Source: Lewinellaceae bacterium (GTDB lineage: Bacteria; Bacteroidota; Bacteroidia; Chitinophagales; Saprospiraceae). From it: a DNA stretch of 64,000 nt. Position numbers and translations under genes: made by a program. Within the stretch, counting starts at the first letter, position 1, and the number at the start of each line of letters is the position of its first letter. This document shows, one piece after another, positions 52,301 to 60,755 of the stretch. Under the pieces are notes generated by a model, which saw nothing but the letters and a program-made list of their open reading frames with translations, searched no databases and was not told where the DNA came from. The DNA is taken from the NCBI GenBank assembly GCA_020636405.1, contig JACJXW010000005.1, positions 496,001 to 560,000 of the forward strand, in the 5' to 3' direction.

Positions 52301-52647
52301 CGGCGCCTTCCGAGGATTTCCTGCCGCGGATCATTGCCATGAAGGAGGAACTGCGGGTCATTCGCCTGGCCATGTACGGCGATGGGGTAGCAACTCAACT
52401 CGACCAGGACGCCCCTATGGGAATAGCTGATCGCATGGGGTGGTCTGTTTACGAAATGTGGCGTTCCACTTCGGCCCCTACAGAAACGCAAAAGGAAGCC
52501 CTGCGTATCATCCGTAAAGAACTTTCTCCTCTGGTTCCCCGCATCAATGAACTGGCAGATGAGAAACTAAAGGCGCTGGAAGAGGATCTGGAAAAAGCAG
52601 GCGCGCCATATACGCCGGGGCGGCGGATCGACCTGGGAAGGCACTAG
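49354..52647 (+). CDS. Large secreted BNR/VPS10-type propeller protein
   Basis: 1097 residues with a signal peptide (MRMTRFALTILFAAALALPGQA). Residues about 45-760 carry many BNR/sortilin-type repeats with Asp-box motifs (SEDGGSSW, TTDGGQTW, TTDGGKNWE, STNRGASWE, TEDGGDNW, SEDKGRTW). The remaining 330 residues include FLLEALGEVTLPA-type sandwich and a helical C-terminus (LRESAERLQLMEKAV, RIIRKELSPLVPRINEL). Family members are annotated as glycosyl hydrolase/sialidase-like, but no sialidase catalytic set is evident. No T9SS signal at the C-terminus; probably periplasmic. Confidence 0.88.
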   Translation: MRMTRFALTILFAAALALPGQAQKIKKSEDEKPKHYLEELSVGGLKFRSVGPALTSGRISDFAVHPDNRAVYYVAVSSGGVWKTENAGTTYEPIFDGEGSYSIGCVTIDPNNPNIVWVGTGENNNQRSVGYGDGVYKSEDGGSSWKNMGLKNSEHISRIIVDPRDSRVVYVAAIGPLWSAGGERGVYKTTDGGQTWEAVLSIDENTGVTDLVMDPRNPDVLYAAAHQRRRHVFTYVSGGPGSGIYKTTDGGKNWEKANKGLPSVDMGRIGLAISPADPEVIYAWVEAAQDKTGFYRSTNRGASWEKRSGHSTSSHGNYYGEITAHPTDADVVFTMETLLHWTQDGGKTFKPLGEKYKHVDNHAMWIDPKDPSYFLVGCDGGIYESFDAGATWAYKPNLPVTQFYKVAVDNAQPFYNIYGGTQDNFSLGGPSRTRSVSGIVNSDWYVTHGGDGFESQVDPNNPDIVYAQSQYGVLVRYDRKSGEETGIQPKPGEGEPAYRWNWDAPLSISAHHPTRIYFAANKLFRSDDRGNAWEVISPDLSRQIDRNTLPVMGRVQSIDAVAKNASTSPYGAIVAFSESPINENLLYAGTDDGLIQVTEDGGDNWVKIDVNNISGAPERTYVNYLLASQHDENVVYAAFNHHKYGDFKPYLFKSEDKGRTWVSISSNLPERGSAYSIAEDHEVSGLLFAGTEFGCFFTIDGGLHWKQLKAGLPVVGVRDMAIQQRENDLVLATFGRGFYVLDDYSPLRQLAEDNLQAEGRIFPIKDGLAFIERSPLGGRGKSFQGDNFYTVPNPPIGVTFTYYLKEDIKALREQRREEEKKKIKNGEPLRYPTYEELLAEEQEEEPYLLFAIRDAGGEIVRKLKAGASKGVQRITWDGRRPSLNPVRESSNPNEDSGMLAVPGEYTVALSKSVNGVITDLTEPQPFLLEALGEVTLPAKDRSALAEFHREASELDRVIDGVSRRLRESAERLQLMEKAVAAISAPSEDFLPRIIAMKEELRVIRLAMYGDGVATQLDQDAPMGIADRMGWSVYEMWRSTSAPTETQKEALRIIRKELSPLVPRINELADEKLKALEEDLEKAGAPYTPGRRIDLGRH

Positions 52648-52737
52648 AGGTACTGTATTCAGGATTCGTGTATTTGCTTATTCGTGGTTCGCGCTGCCGG
52701 TAACTGATCGTATGATTGGATTTCAGTAGCTATTGTT

Positions 52738-52894
52738 ACTATTCAGCATTTCGCTTTTAGCGGTTCGCTATTCGCAGCACTATGCCCCTAATTGCAGGAA
52801 TCCAAGCTCAAGAAACCAGTTCTTTGCCCTAAATCCGGGTTTTGAGGCAGCGTTTAGCGAACGGCGAATTGCGAACGGCGAATTGCTGAATAGT
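52738..52894 (+). repeat. Three-copy heptad-arm element, copy C
   Basis: 157 bp, the most complete copy. Ends ACTATTCAGCATTTCGC and GCGAATTGCTGAATAGT are inverted with one mismatch in 17. The left arm divides into 7-mers ATTCAGC, ATTTCGC, TTTTAGC, GGTTCGC, TATTCGC (52741-52775); the right arm into GCGAACG, GCGAATT, GCGAACG, GCGAATT, GCTGAAT (52857-52891). Upstream (52663-52690) lie further similar heptads (GATTCGT, GTATTTG, CTTATTC, GTGGTTC). The whole 351-bp gap has no gene. Confidence 0.85.
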
Positions 52895-52998
52895 GACTAA
52901 CTATTTACCTATCCGGCTGAAATCGCCGTCTCGAAGCCAACCTGAACCGTTACGCATTTCAATAGTTTATGCCGTTTTATTAAACAAATCTCTATGCT

Positions 52999-53892
52999 AT
53001 GGCCAGATTCGCCATTTTGTACCTGTTGTTCTTTATCACAACCGCTTTGCCGGCTCAGCAGATCCCGGACACCAGCCGGTTTTTCAGTATTGGGACTCCT
53101 CGTTTTGCGGCAGGGGAGGGCCCGGTGGTGATGATCGACGCAGCACATAATAATTTCCATACCCTTGAAGGCCGTTACCGTGCTTTTGGGAATATCCTGG
53201 AAGCGGACGGCTACCGCCTGCTTTCCAATGAAGAGCCGTTCACAGCAGAAGCTCTTAAACGTTGTGATATTCTGGTGATCTCCAACCCGCTGCATGCCTC
53301 TAATAACCAGGGTGCCTGGCATCTGCCCACGCCGTCTGCCTTCAGCGCGGAAGAGATCCGTGCGGTTGAACAATGGGTAGCTGGCGGCGGCAGCCTTTTC
53401 CTGATCGCCGACCATATGCCCTTTGCCGGAGCGGCGGCAGAATTGGGCCGCGCCTTCGGCTTCGAGATCCTCAACAGCTTTGCTCTGGATAACCGCCAAC
53501 GGCAGGTTGAGTACTTCACGCGCCAGAAGGGCCTGTTGAGAGAAAGCCCTATTACGGAAGGCCTTGATTCCATAGTAACCTTTACCGGCAGTGCCTTCCT
53601 GATCCCTACGACAGCTGCGCCATTGATCAGCCTGGACGAGCATTACACCATCCTTATGCCGGTGGAGGCCTGGAACTTTACGGATGATACGCCCTTCATG
53701 AGAGGGTCTGGGCTTCATCAGTTGGCTTCACGGGTTTACGGGAGGGGGAAGGTAATGTTGTCGGGAGAGGCTGCCATGTTTTCGGCTCAGCTGGCCGGCC
53801 CCAGGCAGGAGCCCGTGGGGTTGAACACTCCGGAGGCAAGCCGGAATGTTCAATTATTGCGGAATATCATTGCCTGGCTGGCAGAGAGATGA
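52999..53892 (+). CDS. Secreted protein with DUF4350-like fold
   Basis: 297 residues with a signal peptide (MARFAILYLLFFITTALPAQQ). The mature protein resembles a class I glutamine amidotransferase-like/DUF4350 fold: VVMIDAAHNNFHTLEGRY, a DILVISNP strand, VEQWVAGGGSLFLIADHMPF, VYGRGKVMLSGEAAMFSAQL. No catalytic Cys at a nucleophile elbow is visible, so a ligand-binding or ThuA-like role is more likely than amidotransferase activity. Single gene. Confidence 0.75.
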   Translation: MARFAILYLLFFITTALPAQQIPDTSRFFSIGTPRFAAGEGPVVMIDAAHNNFHTLEGRYRAFGNILEADGYRLLSNEEPFTAEALKRCDILVISNPLHASNNQGAWHLPTPSAFSAEEIRAVEQWVAGGGSLFLIADHMPFAGAAAELGRAFGFEILNSFALDNRQRQVEYFTRQKGLLRESPITEGLDSIVTFTGSAFLIPTTAAPLISLDEHYTILMPVEAWNFTDDTPFMRGSGLHQLASRVYGRGKVMLSGEAAMFSAQLAGPRQEPVGLNTPEASRNVQLLRNIIAWLAER

Positions 53893-54003
53893 ACGACGAA
53901 GGGTGTGCCACCTTTGATTTTAGGATTGTGTTCAAGCTCGGGTTTCGGCCCAGTGTATGAAGTTTGAACGCCCCTTTTATTGGATCGGCCGTACAGGGAA
54001 AGA

Positions 54004-54420
54004 CTACCATTCCTGGCTTTTGCGGTAAACGATGCCCCGGAAGAGGGCTGCCATTTCCCCTGATTCATTGCGCACTTCTACGCGATAATGGCCGATGCGG
54101 TGGCCGAGCTGCTCTTCGATCGCGGTGGCGGTGAGGATATCCCCTTCCCGGAGGGAAGTAATGTGAGAAATGGAGGTATCGATACTGACGGCGTGTCGGC
54201 CCTGGGAGTTGGAGGCAAACGCCAGTGCGCTGTCGGCCAGGCTAAAGGTGATTCCTCCGTGGGCGATGGCGAAGCCATTGAGCATTTCCCGGCGGATGGC
54301 CATGCGCAACACGCAATGGCCGGGTTTTACCACGAGGCGTTCGATGCCGAGCCACTGGCTGAAAGGGTCGTTTTCAAACATCCGGTTTACAATCTGTCGT
54401 GCTCTTTCCTCAGCTGTCAT
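54004..54420 (-). CDS. Hotdog-fold thioesterase, PaaI family
   Basis: 138 residues. Signature LNGFAIAHGGITFSLADSALAFASNS, the conserved HGG..F.LAD of PaaI-type thioesterases with the catalytic Asp, and VSIDTSISHITSLREGDIL. PaaI hydrolyses (hydroxy)phenylacetyl-CoA; no other paa genes are adjacent, so a general acyl-CoA thioesterase role is possible. Divergent from the sigma factor gene. Confidence 0.9.
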   Translation of the reverse strand: MTAEERARQIVNRMFENDPFSQWLGIERLVVKPGHCVLRMAIRREMLNGFAIAHGGITFSLADSALAFASNSQGRHAVSIDTSISHITSLREGDILTATAIEEQLGHRIGHYRVEVRNESGEMAALFRGIVYRKSQEW

Positions 54421-54675
54421 TTTTAGTGAAAATTTAGGTTATCTTTTTGTGAAATCGGGCTTTGGGCCTCGAAATATCCCGTAATAATACCTATCTTGGG
54501 GAAAAATATTATTTGGAGGCATTTCAGGCAGCGTATTCCCCTGGAAAGAGGTCTATTAACCAGAGGCAGAGCTGAATAGGCACCATGCGCGCCTGGCTAA
54601 ACGAAAATGTCCGAACTTGTTTACAAATGGGGAAAACGAAAAATGGTGTAAGCAAGCCGGATTAACCTCATTCCT

Positions 54676-55212
54676 GTGACGGAAAAGGAACTGATCAAAG
54701 GTTGTATTCGAGAAGACCGGTACCACCAACAGGAATTGTTCAGGCGCTACGCTGGCAAAATGCTAGTGGTATGCATGCGCTATGCTCGCCATGAGATGGA
54801 AGCTGAAGACATCCTCCAGGACGCTTTCATCAAAGTTTTCGACAACATCACTAAATTCGGGTTCAAAGGGTCCTTCGAAGGATGGATCCGGCGGATCGTG
54901 ATAAACACGGCCCTCAAAAACTACAGCAAGAAGAGTTTTCGACAGGAGCAGATCGGCCTGGAAAACTTTCCGGACCTGCCGTTGGAACCAGAGGCCTACA
55001 CGCACTTGCACGAGGAGGAGTTGCTCCGCCTGATCGCCAGGCTGCCCGAAGGCTACCGCCTTGTGTTCAACCTCAATGTGATCGAAGGTTACAGCCATAA
55101 GGAAATTGCAGACATGCTCGGCATTCAGGAAAGTACCTCCCGCTCTCAGCTGGTAAAGGCGAGGAAAATGTTACAGGGAATGATTATTGATTTGCAAAAG
55201 ATTGCAGTATGA
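54676..55212 (+). CDS. ECF-type RNA polymerase sigma factor
   Basis: 178 residues from a GTG start. Region 2 (QELFRRYAGKMLVVCMRYAR, DILQDAFIKVFDNI, FEGWIRRIVINTALKNY) and region 4 (RLPEGYRLVFNLNVIEGYSHKEIADMLG, SQLVKARKMLQ) are well conserved. Its stop overlaps the start of the next gene by 4 bp (ATGA), so the two are translationally coupled; that gene has an anti-sigma-like N-terminus. Confidence 0.95.
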   Translation: MTEKELIKGCIREDRYHQQELFRRYAGKMLVVCMRYARHEMEAEDILQDAFIKVFDNITKFGFKGSFEGWIRRIVINTALKNYSKKSFRQEQIGLENFPDLPLEPEAYTHLHEEELLRLIARLPEGYRLVFNLNVIEGYSHKEIADMLGIQESTSRSQLVKARKMLQGMIIDLQKIAV

Positions 55213-56525
55213 ACAAACACCATCCCCTGGATGAGGCGTTTCAGCGCAGGTTGAGGGACCTTGAGGCTGAAACTCCAATGCATCTTTGGGAACAGATCAG
55301 CCAAAAACGCGACTGGAAGCACCGGATGCTGAACCAGGCCCGGCAGAAGATGCCGTTGGCCAGCCTCTTTGCTGCCCTTGTTGTCGTTGGCCTGAGCTGG
55401 GTGATATGGTCTTATCAGCAACCCACCCTGGGGCACTTTCCCGTTCCGCTGTCGAATGCAGTAGCCGCCGATACTCCGGTGGAACAGCCTTCAACTACTG
55501 TCCTTTCCTCCATCGTTGCTAAAGATATTACAACACCGGGCACGCTCGCTTTCGGAGTTGTCAAGGCTTCCGCTAAGGTAGCCGCCGCAGTAGATCCTGC
55601 CCTCCTAACCGGCCAGGCTGAGCAGCCGGCGGCCGCCGCTGTACCGGCCATTCTGGAAGCTCAAGCTTCCCCGGGGCTAAACCCTGCTGCCGCCACTTCT
55701 CCGGCGGTGCGGCCAATCCGGGAAGAAGTTCCGCCCACTTTGCCTGTTGCTACGGAAGAGTCCATTTTCGGCCGGCTGTTCTCTCCCGACCCCAAATGCG
55801 CCAACTTCAATAAAGGGTCCTGGAGTTTCTATGTCGACGCCTTATTATCTCCGGACATCACTTTCCGGCAGCTGCAACCCCGTAACCCCGAGTTTGAGGA
55901 ATATGTGAATACCCGGGAGGAAACCGAGTCTAATATGTATGCTTTCAGTGGCGCCCTGCGCCTTTCTCTGGTATCCGATAAGGGGTGGGCCCTGCGTACC
56001 GGCCTTAACTATTCTCAGATCAACGAGCGTTTCAGCTACATCAACGGTAGCGAAGAAGTCATTGAAACCATCAACAATTACGATCAGGACGGTAACATCA
56101 TCAGCACCGACACCATCATCAAGGTAGGCACTCGCCGGAAAATCACTCAGAACCACTACCGCATGCTCGATATCCCTTTCCTGCTGGGGTATGAGCTGTC
56201 CTCCAATAAACTTAAGGTATCGATCAATGGCGGCGCCTATCTCAACCTGTTGTTCCGCCAGAAAGGCGATTTCCTTTCCCCTCATGACTTACAGCCCGTG
56301 CGGTTTGATTCGAGCGACCCCGATGCTTACCCGGCATTTAAACAACAGGCAGGCCTGGGTTGGTACGGTAGTGTAGGCTTCGCCTATCAGGCGGGCCCCA
56401 ACCTGCAGCTCGTTATAGAACCTCATTTTAAGATCTTTCCCAAATCGGTTACCCGCGACCAATATGGCGTACAGCAGCGCTACATGACTACCGGCCTGTT
56501 TTTAGGGGTGCGCCAACGATTGTAA
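55209..56525 (+). CDS. Anti-sigma-like/outer-membrane beta-barrel fusion protein
   Basis: 438 residues. Residues 1-45 (HPLDEAFQRRLRDLEAETPMHLWEQI) look like the short cytosolic sigma-binding segment seen in Bacteroidota partners of ECF sigma factors. A transmembrane helix follows (about 52-74, LFAALVVVGLSWVIWSYQ), then a Pro/Ala-rich linker (about 80-190) and a beta-rich domain (about 200-438) with YVDALLSPDITFRQL and PFLLGYELSSNKLKVSINGGAYLN and a terminal LGVRQRL, as in outer-membrane beta-barrel (PorT/OmpW-like) domains. It would span from cytosol through periplasm toward the outer membrane. Coupled to the sigma factor gene. Confidence 0.78.
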   Translation: MNKHHPLDEAFQRRLRDLEAETPMHLWEQISQKRDWKHRMLNQARQKMPLASLFAALVVVGLSWVIWSYQQPTLGHFPVPLSNAVAADTPVEQPSTTVLSSIVAKDITTPGTLAFGVVKASAKVAAAVDPALLTGQAEQPAAAAVPAILEAQASPGLNPAAATSPAVRPIREEVPPTLPVATEESIFGRLFSPDPKCANFNKGSWSFYVDALLSPDITFRQLQPRNPEFEEYVNTREETESNMYAFSGALRLSLVSDKGWALRTGLNYSQINERFSYINGSEEVIETINNYDQDGNIISTDTIIKVGTRRKITQNHYRMLDIPFLLGYELSSNKLKVSINGGAYLNLLFRQKGDFLSPHDLQPVRFDSSDPDAYPAFKQQAGLGWYGSVGFAYQAGPNLQLVIEPHFKIFPKSVTRDQYGVQQRYMTTGLFLGVRQRL

Positions 56526-56542
56526 ATTGCTTCAATAAACTA

Positions 56543-57274
56543 ATGCAGCTCAAACGCATTCAGCATTATCTTCGCCAATATCGGAAATACCTTTCCACGC
56601 CCCGTGCGCAGGAACAACGGCTTTACATCTGGGAATCTCAGCGCATTTTTCAGGAGAACTGGGATATGGATGCCGAAGATTGGCCTGCCATGTACGACAG
56701 CGCCCTGCAGAACTCCCATACCAAACGCCTCTGGAAAGGCCAGGCCTACGAACCCAAACGGATGATGCTGGAACTGGCCCGCATGCAACCGGATTTCGTG
56801 CGCCATATGTTCTTCGACCTGTTCAACGAGGAGAAGAGCCTGGAAGGCCGGGTGGGCCGTTTCGTTTATTACTGCGATATGCTGCTTCAGGAATACAAGG
56901 ACAGTCATCCGCGCTCGATCGACAACAACCACTACCACGATGATGATTACCACATGGTATCGCTCTATCTGGCGTTTCGCTATCCGGATCTGTATACCCT
57001 CTATGAGCCGGCCGGTTTTCGCCTCTTGCTGGAAAAGCTGGGCAGCGGCGATATTCCGAAGGCCAACGATATGGAGCGCTTTGCCAAGGTAATGCATACC
57101 TTATATAAGTTCATGCGGAAAGAAGAGGGGATATTGGAACTGCACCGCCGGCGGCTGATGGAAGGGTTTCACTATACCGGGGATAGCCTGTTGGTGTTGT
57201 ACGATTTTTATCAATTTATCGCCGGCCCGGCCTCCGGGGTGGAGGCGTACGTGGATGACCGGGGCCGGCGGTAG
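56543..57274 (+). CDS. Hypothetical protein resembling the N-terminal domain of McrB-like AAA proteins
   Basis: 243 residues, soluble. The segment VRHMFFDLFNEEKSLEGRVG, then a short spacer, DNNHYHDDDYHMVSLYLAFR and YPDLYTLYEP recalls the domain preceding AAA ATPases of the McrB type in Bacteroidota, where it probably reads substrate DNA. Here no ATPase follows; the protein ends after a helical tail (MRKEEGILELHRRR). This similarity is from memory and not checked. It follows the sigma/barrel operon by 17 bp and may be co-transcribed. Confidence 0.6.
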   Translation: MQLKRIQHYLRQYRKYLSTPRAQEQRLYIWESQRIFQENWDMDAEDWPAMYDSALQNSHTKRLWKGQAYEPKRMMLELARMQPDFVRHMFFDLFNEEKSLEGRVGRFVYYCDMLLQEYKDSHPRSIDNNHYHDDDYHMVSLYLAFRYPDLYTLYEPAGFRLLLEKLGSGDIPKANDMERFAKVMHTLYKFMRKEEGILELHRRRLMEGFHYTGDSLLVLYDFYQFIAGPASGVEAYVDDRGRR

Positions 57275-57373
57275 AGCGGCGTCGGATACTATCAGCACTG
57301 CAACTTGGCCAACAATTCTTGAGGAAGGTGCCTGTCCAGGCTTTTGTTTATGGAGAGCCAGCCCATTCTGATT

Positions 57374-58381
57374 TTATATCGGCGGCAGGATATCCGCTAC
57401 AAAAACATTGGTTACTGCCATCGAAGAATGGGCCCCGTCGCTCACCCAAAATTCCAGGGGTACTGTTCCGGCATCGTTCACGTAAAAGGTAATACTCGAG
57501 CCCGGATCGGAATTATCACCTACTCTTCTTACAGAGAAACTCAAATTGCCGGTATTGCAGGCATCAATGCTCCCCGCGTTGAACTCGTCGGCTGAAATGG
57601 TAACTTCTCCTGTAGTATTGGGAACAACAGACAACCCACTATAAGTAATGGCAATGGGCGCGCATTCATCGCTGCCGCCGTTGCAGGCGTTGAAGTTATC
57701 CTGGACGATAATATGGGTATCAGCATAGTCCTGATTGCCTCCGGGGACGGTCGCCCATACCCGTACAATTACGTCCCCTACTTTTGTGCAGTTAAGCTCA
57801 AGAGTCGGAGCAACCGGGCCATCCGGGAGTTCCGCGATGGACAATTCAGCACATTCATTAGTGTTGGAAAAGATGAAAATTTCCGGCGGCAGGGTTACCT
57901 CTCCGGAAGGAGGGAGGTTCGTAACCAGCCCATTAAGGGCAATTAGATAGACGGGGCCGCTGCAATCATATTCCATCGAATCGATGATGTTCTGCACATG
58001 TTCCAATAATCCTTCATAAACTTCCTGCGAGATAACCCCTCCATTCTTCAATCCTTCCAAATGGTTGATCAATGCATTAAGCATATTTACCGCTACTTCT
58101 TTCTGGCCTTTCAGGAATTTTTTTTCAATGTTGTCGAGGCGATTTAGGATGCCGTTCCCGTTTTCTCCACTCAGAATTCCATCGGCAATCAAGGCCTGTA
58201 TTTCAGCTCTGAAGTTTGCAAGTAAAATTTGGAATACCTCGTCAGCAGTCCCCCTTGGCTGTATAGCTACATCCTGCTCAGAATAGGAAGGCGGCTCTAT
58301 CGGATCCCATTCTCCCTTCTGGCAATTGGATCCAATCATTAGAAGTATTACGGTAGTTAACACCTTTAATAAATTTTTCAT
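57374..58381 (-). CDS. Lipoprotein with FIMAH-like domain
   Basis: 335 residues with a lipoprotein signal (MKNLLKVLTTVILLMIGSNC). A helical domain at about 48-130 (IQALIADGILSGENGNGILNRLDN..., LNALINHLEGLKNGGVISQEV) resembles the FIMAH domain of bacterial extracellular proteins. It is followed by two similar Ig-like modules (ECAELSIAELPDGPVAPTLE and ACNTGNLSFSVRRVGDNSD, each with a Cys and a PxxG-type hairpin). Surface or periplasmic; function unknown. Upstream gap 58382-58678 holds AT-rich promoter sequence. Confidence 0.65.
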   Translation of the reverse strand: MKNLLKVLTTVILLMIGSNCQKGEWDPIEPPSYSEQDVAIQPRGTADEVFQILLANFRAEIQALIADGILSGENGNGILNRLDNIEKKFLKGQKEVAVNMLNALINHLEGLKNGGVISQEVYEGLLEHVQNIIDSMEYDCSGPVYLIALNGLVTNLPPSGEVTLPPEIFIFSNTNECAELSIAELPDGPVAPTLELNCTKVGDVIVRVWATVPGGNQDYADTHIIVQDNFNACNGGSDECAPIAITYSGLSVVPNTTGEVTISADEFNAGSIDACNTGNLSFSVRRVGDNSDPGSSITFYVNDAGTVPLEFWVSDGAHSSMAVTNVFVADILPPI

Positions 58382-58678
58382 GATCGTTGCTTTTTTGGTT
58401 TTTTGAATGTGAAGCCAGTATAGTGAAGGGCAGTCATCCGGGGATCGGATAAAGGGGGGAATTCAGGAAACAAAGAACACCTTCCTCAATGAAAATGAAA
58501 TTAAAATATTAACCTTTTTAGTGCAATGATTTTGGTCATAGGCACTATCATTTTGAAGGTCGTCTCAACTGCTGTGATTTTTCTTAAGGCGAGATTGGAA
58601 CAAAGGATCACTCCCGCTAATACCTCCTGTCCATCTGCTTCTCATTTCGTATCTTTGGCCAGCCACAAAACATCGTCC

Positions 58679-59773
58679 ATGCAACGTATATCTTTTCTCC
58701 TTTTCGCTTTTGTTTCCCTATTCCTTCCGGATGCCCACGCCCAGTACGAATCCGTTTTTCCCGGGCTGGACGGCCCTGCTCTCATCCAGGCATTACAGGA
58801 GAACTACACACCGGATGATGTGCTGCCCTTCGGCAACTCCCGCGACACTCTTTTTTCCCGGGTGGATGCCCAGAACGACAACCTCACCTGTGTGTACACG
58901 GGCTACACCATTTTTCTGGATCCGACACAGGACCCGACTGTTGATGCTTTTTCCAAAGGCATCAACACCGAGCATACTTATCCCCGGGCCTTCGGGGCAG
59001 GGGAGGAGCCGGCGGTCGCCGATATGCACCACCTTTTTCCCACGCGGGAGGATGTGAACGCCGCCCGCGCCAATCTCCCTTTCCGGGAGATCCCGGACGG
59101 GCAGGCCCAGAACTGGTTTTACCTGGCCCAGCAGCAGAGTACCATTCCTACTACCAACCGCGACCTGTACAGCGAATATTCCTCCACCGGGTTTGAGCCT
59201 CCCGAAGCTCATAAGGGCGATGTGGCCCGCGCCATGTTCTATTTTTATACCATTTACAGGATACAGGCCAATGCCGAAGATCCCAATTTCTTTGCCGGCC
59301 AGCGCGAAACCCTTTGCGAGTGGCACATTGCCGACCCTGTTGATGATAAGGAATACCAGCGCACCCGGAAGATCGCTTTCTATCAGGGCAACCCCAATCC
59401 TTTCGTGCTTGACTGCACTTTGGCCGAACGCACCTACTGTTCCGGCCTGTCCGTGCCCTGTGACCCGGTGGCGGTAGACGAGGTGAGTAAGCCGGGAGGG
59501 CTGGAACTGGCCGTTTCGCCGAACCCTGCCAGGGACGAGGCCATTTTACAATACCGGTTGCCGGTAGGGGGGACGGTGCAGTTGCAATTGTTCGATGCTT
59601 CCGGCCGCCGGTTGGTTAGTGAGAGCCTGGGATATCAGCCGGCAGGGATGTACAGTTATCCATTTCCGGTAAAGGCCTTTCAGAGCCCTTTCCTCGCTGG
59701 CCAGTTGATGCTGGCGCATGATGGAGGCATTATAGCGGATGCCGTAAAGATCCTGGTTGCCGGTGGAGAGTGA
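58679..59773 (+). CDS. Secreted endonuclease I (EndA/NucM family) with T9SS sorting domain
   Basis: 364 residues from the ATG at 58679, which begins a signal peptide (MQRISFLLFAFVSLFLPDAHA). Endonuclease I core: NTEHTYPRAFGAG and ADMHHLFPTREDVNAARANLPF carry the His/Asn metal site; RAMFYFYTIYRI follows. The C-terminal ~85 residues form a T9SS type A domain (LAVSPNPARDEAILQYRLP). Non-specific DNase/RNase exported by the type IX system, probably for nutrient scavenging or biofilm turnover. A TATCTTTG -7 box lies at 58650-58657. A longer in-frame start (58526) overlaps that box and is rejected. Confidence 0.92.
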   Translation: MQRISFLLFAFVSLFLPDAHAQYESVFPGLDGPALIQALQENYTPDDVLPFGNSRDTLFSRVDAQNDNLTCVYTGYTIFLDPTQDPTVDAFSKGINTEHTYPRAFGAGEEPAVADMHHLFPTREDVNAARANLPFREIPDGQAQNWFYLAQQQSTIPTTNRDLYSEYSSTGFEPPEAHKGDVARAMFYFYTIYRIQANAEDPNFFAGQRETLCEWHIADPVDDKEYQRTRKIAFYQGNPNPFVLDCTLAERTYCSGLSVPCDPVAVDEVSKPGGLELAVSPNPARDEAILQYRLPVGGTVQLQLFDASGRRLVSESLGYQPAGMYSYPFPVKAFQSPFLAGQLMLAHDGGIIADAVKILVAGGE

Positions 59774-59847
59774 AGGGGTAGGGTAATGATGATTTGTACC
59801 CGGGAGGCTCTACTTATCGGGGCAGGACATCCGTTCATCGTTAATCC

Positions 59848-59879
59848 TTGACAATAAATTGGCTATATCCTTATCTTAG
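59848..59879 (+). promoter_or_regulatory. Promoter of the DUF6159 gene
   Basis: TTG (59848-59850), 21-bp spacer, TATCTTAG (59872-59879), one mismatch to TAnnTTTG. ATG 34 bp downstream. Confidence 0.5.
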
Positions 59880-59912
59880 GCCTGTTTTTTCACCCTAAAA
59901 ACCCCTTTTATT

Positions 59913-60755
59913 ATGAGTTTCTTCGATCGTATGAGCAACGGATGGAAACTGGGAATGACCAGTTTTGGTATCATTCGCGAGAACCCCAGCCTGATGCTCT
60001 TTCCGGTGCTTTCCGGCACTTCCCTCCTTTTCATATCCCTGACCTTTTTGGGAGGAATTGCCGCTTTTTTCGGATTTGAGCTGGATGCATTTTTTGTCCG
60101 GTTCGAAACGGGTGGCGAGTGGCTGGCCTATATTGGGCTTTTCATTTTCTACCTGATCAACTTTACCGTAGTCGTTTTCTTTAACGTCGGACTGATCCAT
60201 TGCACCCGCCTTTTCATGGAGGGCAAGGAAGCGAAGGTCGGCGATGGCATTGCCTACAGCATTTCCCGTATCGAGGCCATTGTATCCTGGGCGCTTCTGG
60301 CCGCCACTGTTGGCGTGATCCTCAAGACCCTGGAAGACCGCCTGGGGGCGATCGGGAAGCTCATTGTGGGCATTGTCGGGATCGCGTGGTCGATCGCCAC
60401 TTTCTTTGTAGTGCCGGTGGTGGCCTATGAGAACGTTGCGCCTATTGAAGCAGTCAGGCGTTCCGCACGGATCATGAAAGAAAAGTGGGGCGAGGCCATC
60501 GGGGCGAACTTCAGCTTCGGCCTGTTCTATATGCTGGGTATTGCAATTATTGTAGTGCTTAGTGTATTGTTGTTCTTTGTACATCCCGTTGTGGCGATTG
60601 TCGCCGGGTTGCTTTCGTTCCTGTTCCTGGCCACGGCCGTGTCGGCGGCCAAGACCGTATTCCTGGCGGCGATCTACCGCTATGTGAATGATGAGCCGGT
60701 AGAATATTACGACCGCGAGGTGCTGGACAATGTGTTTATGCCCAAGAAGAAGTAA
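59913..60755 (+). CDS. DUF6159 family membrane protein
   Basis: 280 residues with about six transmembrane helices and the conserved N-terminus MSFFDRMSNGWKLGMTSFG. The middle FFVVPVVAYENVAPIEAVRRSARIMKEKWGEAIG is the hallmark of DUF6159. Inner-membrane protein of unknown role. No partner gene in the window. Confidence 0.9.
   Translation: MSFFDRMSNGWKLGMTSFGIIRENPSLMLFPVLSGTSLLFISLTFLGGIAAFFGFELDAFFVRFETGGEWLAYIGLFIFYLINFTVVVFFNVGLIHCTRLFMEGKEAKVGDGIAYSISRIEAIVSWALLAATVGVILKTLEDRLGAIGKLIVGIVGIAWSIATFFVVPVVAYENVAPIEAVRRSARIMKEKWGEAIGANFSFGLFYMLGIAIIVVLSVLLFFVHPVVAIVAGLLSFLFLATAVSAAKTVFLAAIYRYVNDEPVEYYDREVLDNVFMPKKK

Noticed and set aside
50677..52491. 604-codon - strand open frame opposite the BNR-propeller gene
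   Set aside because: Antisense shadow; the + strand has a signal peptide and repeated Asp-box motifs.
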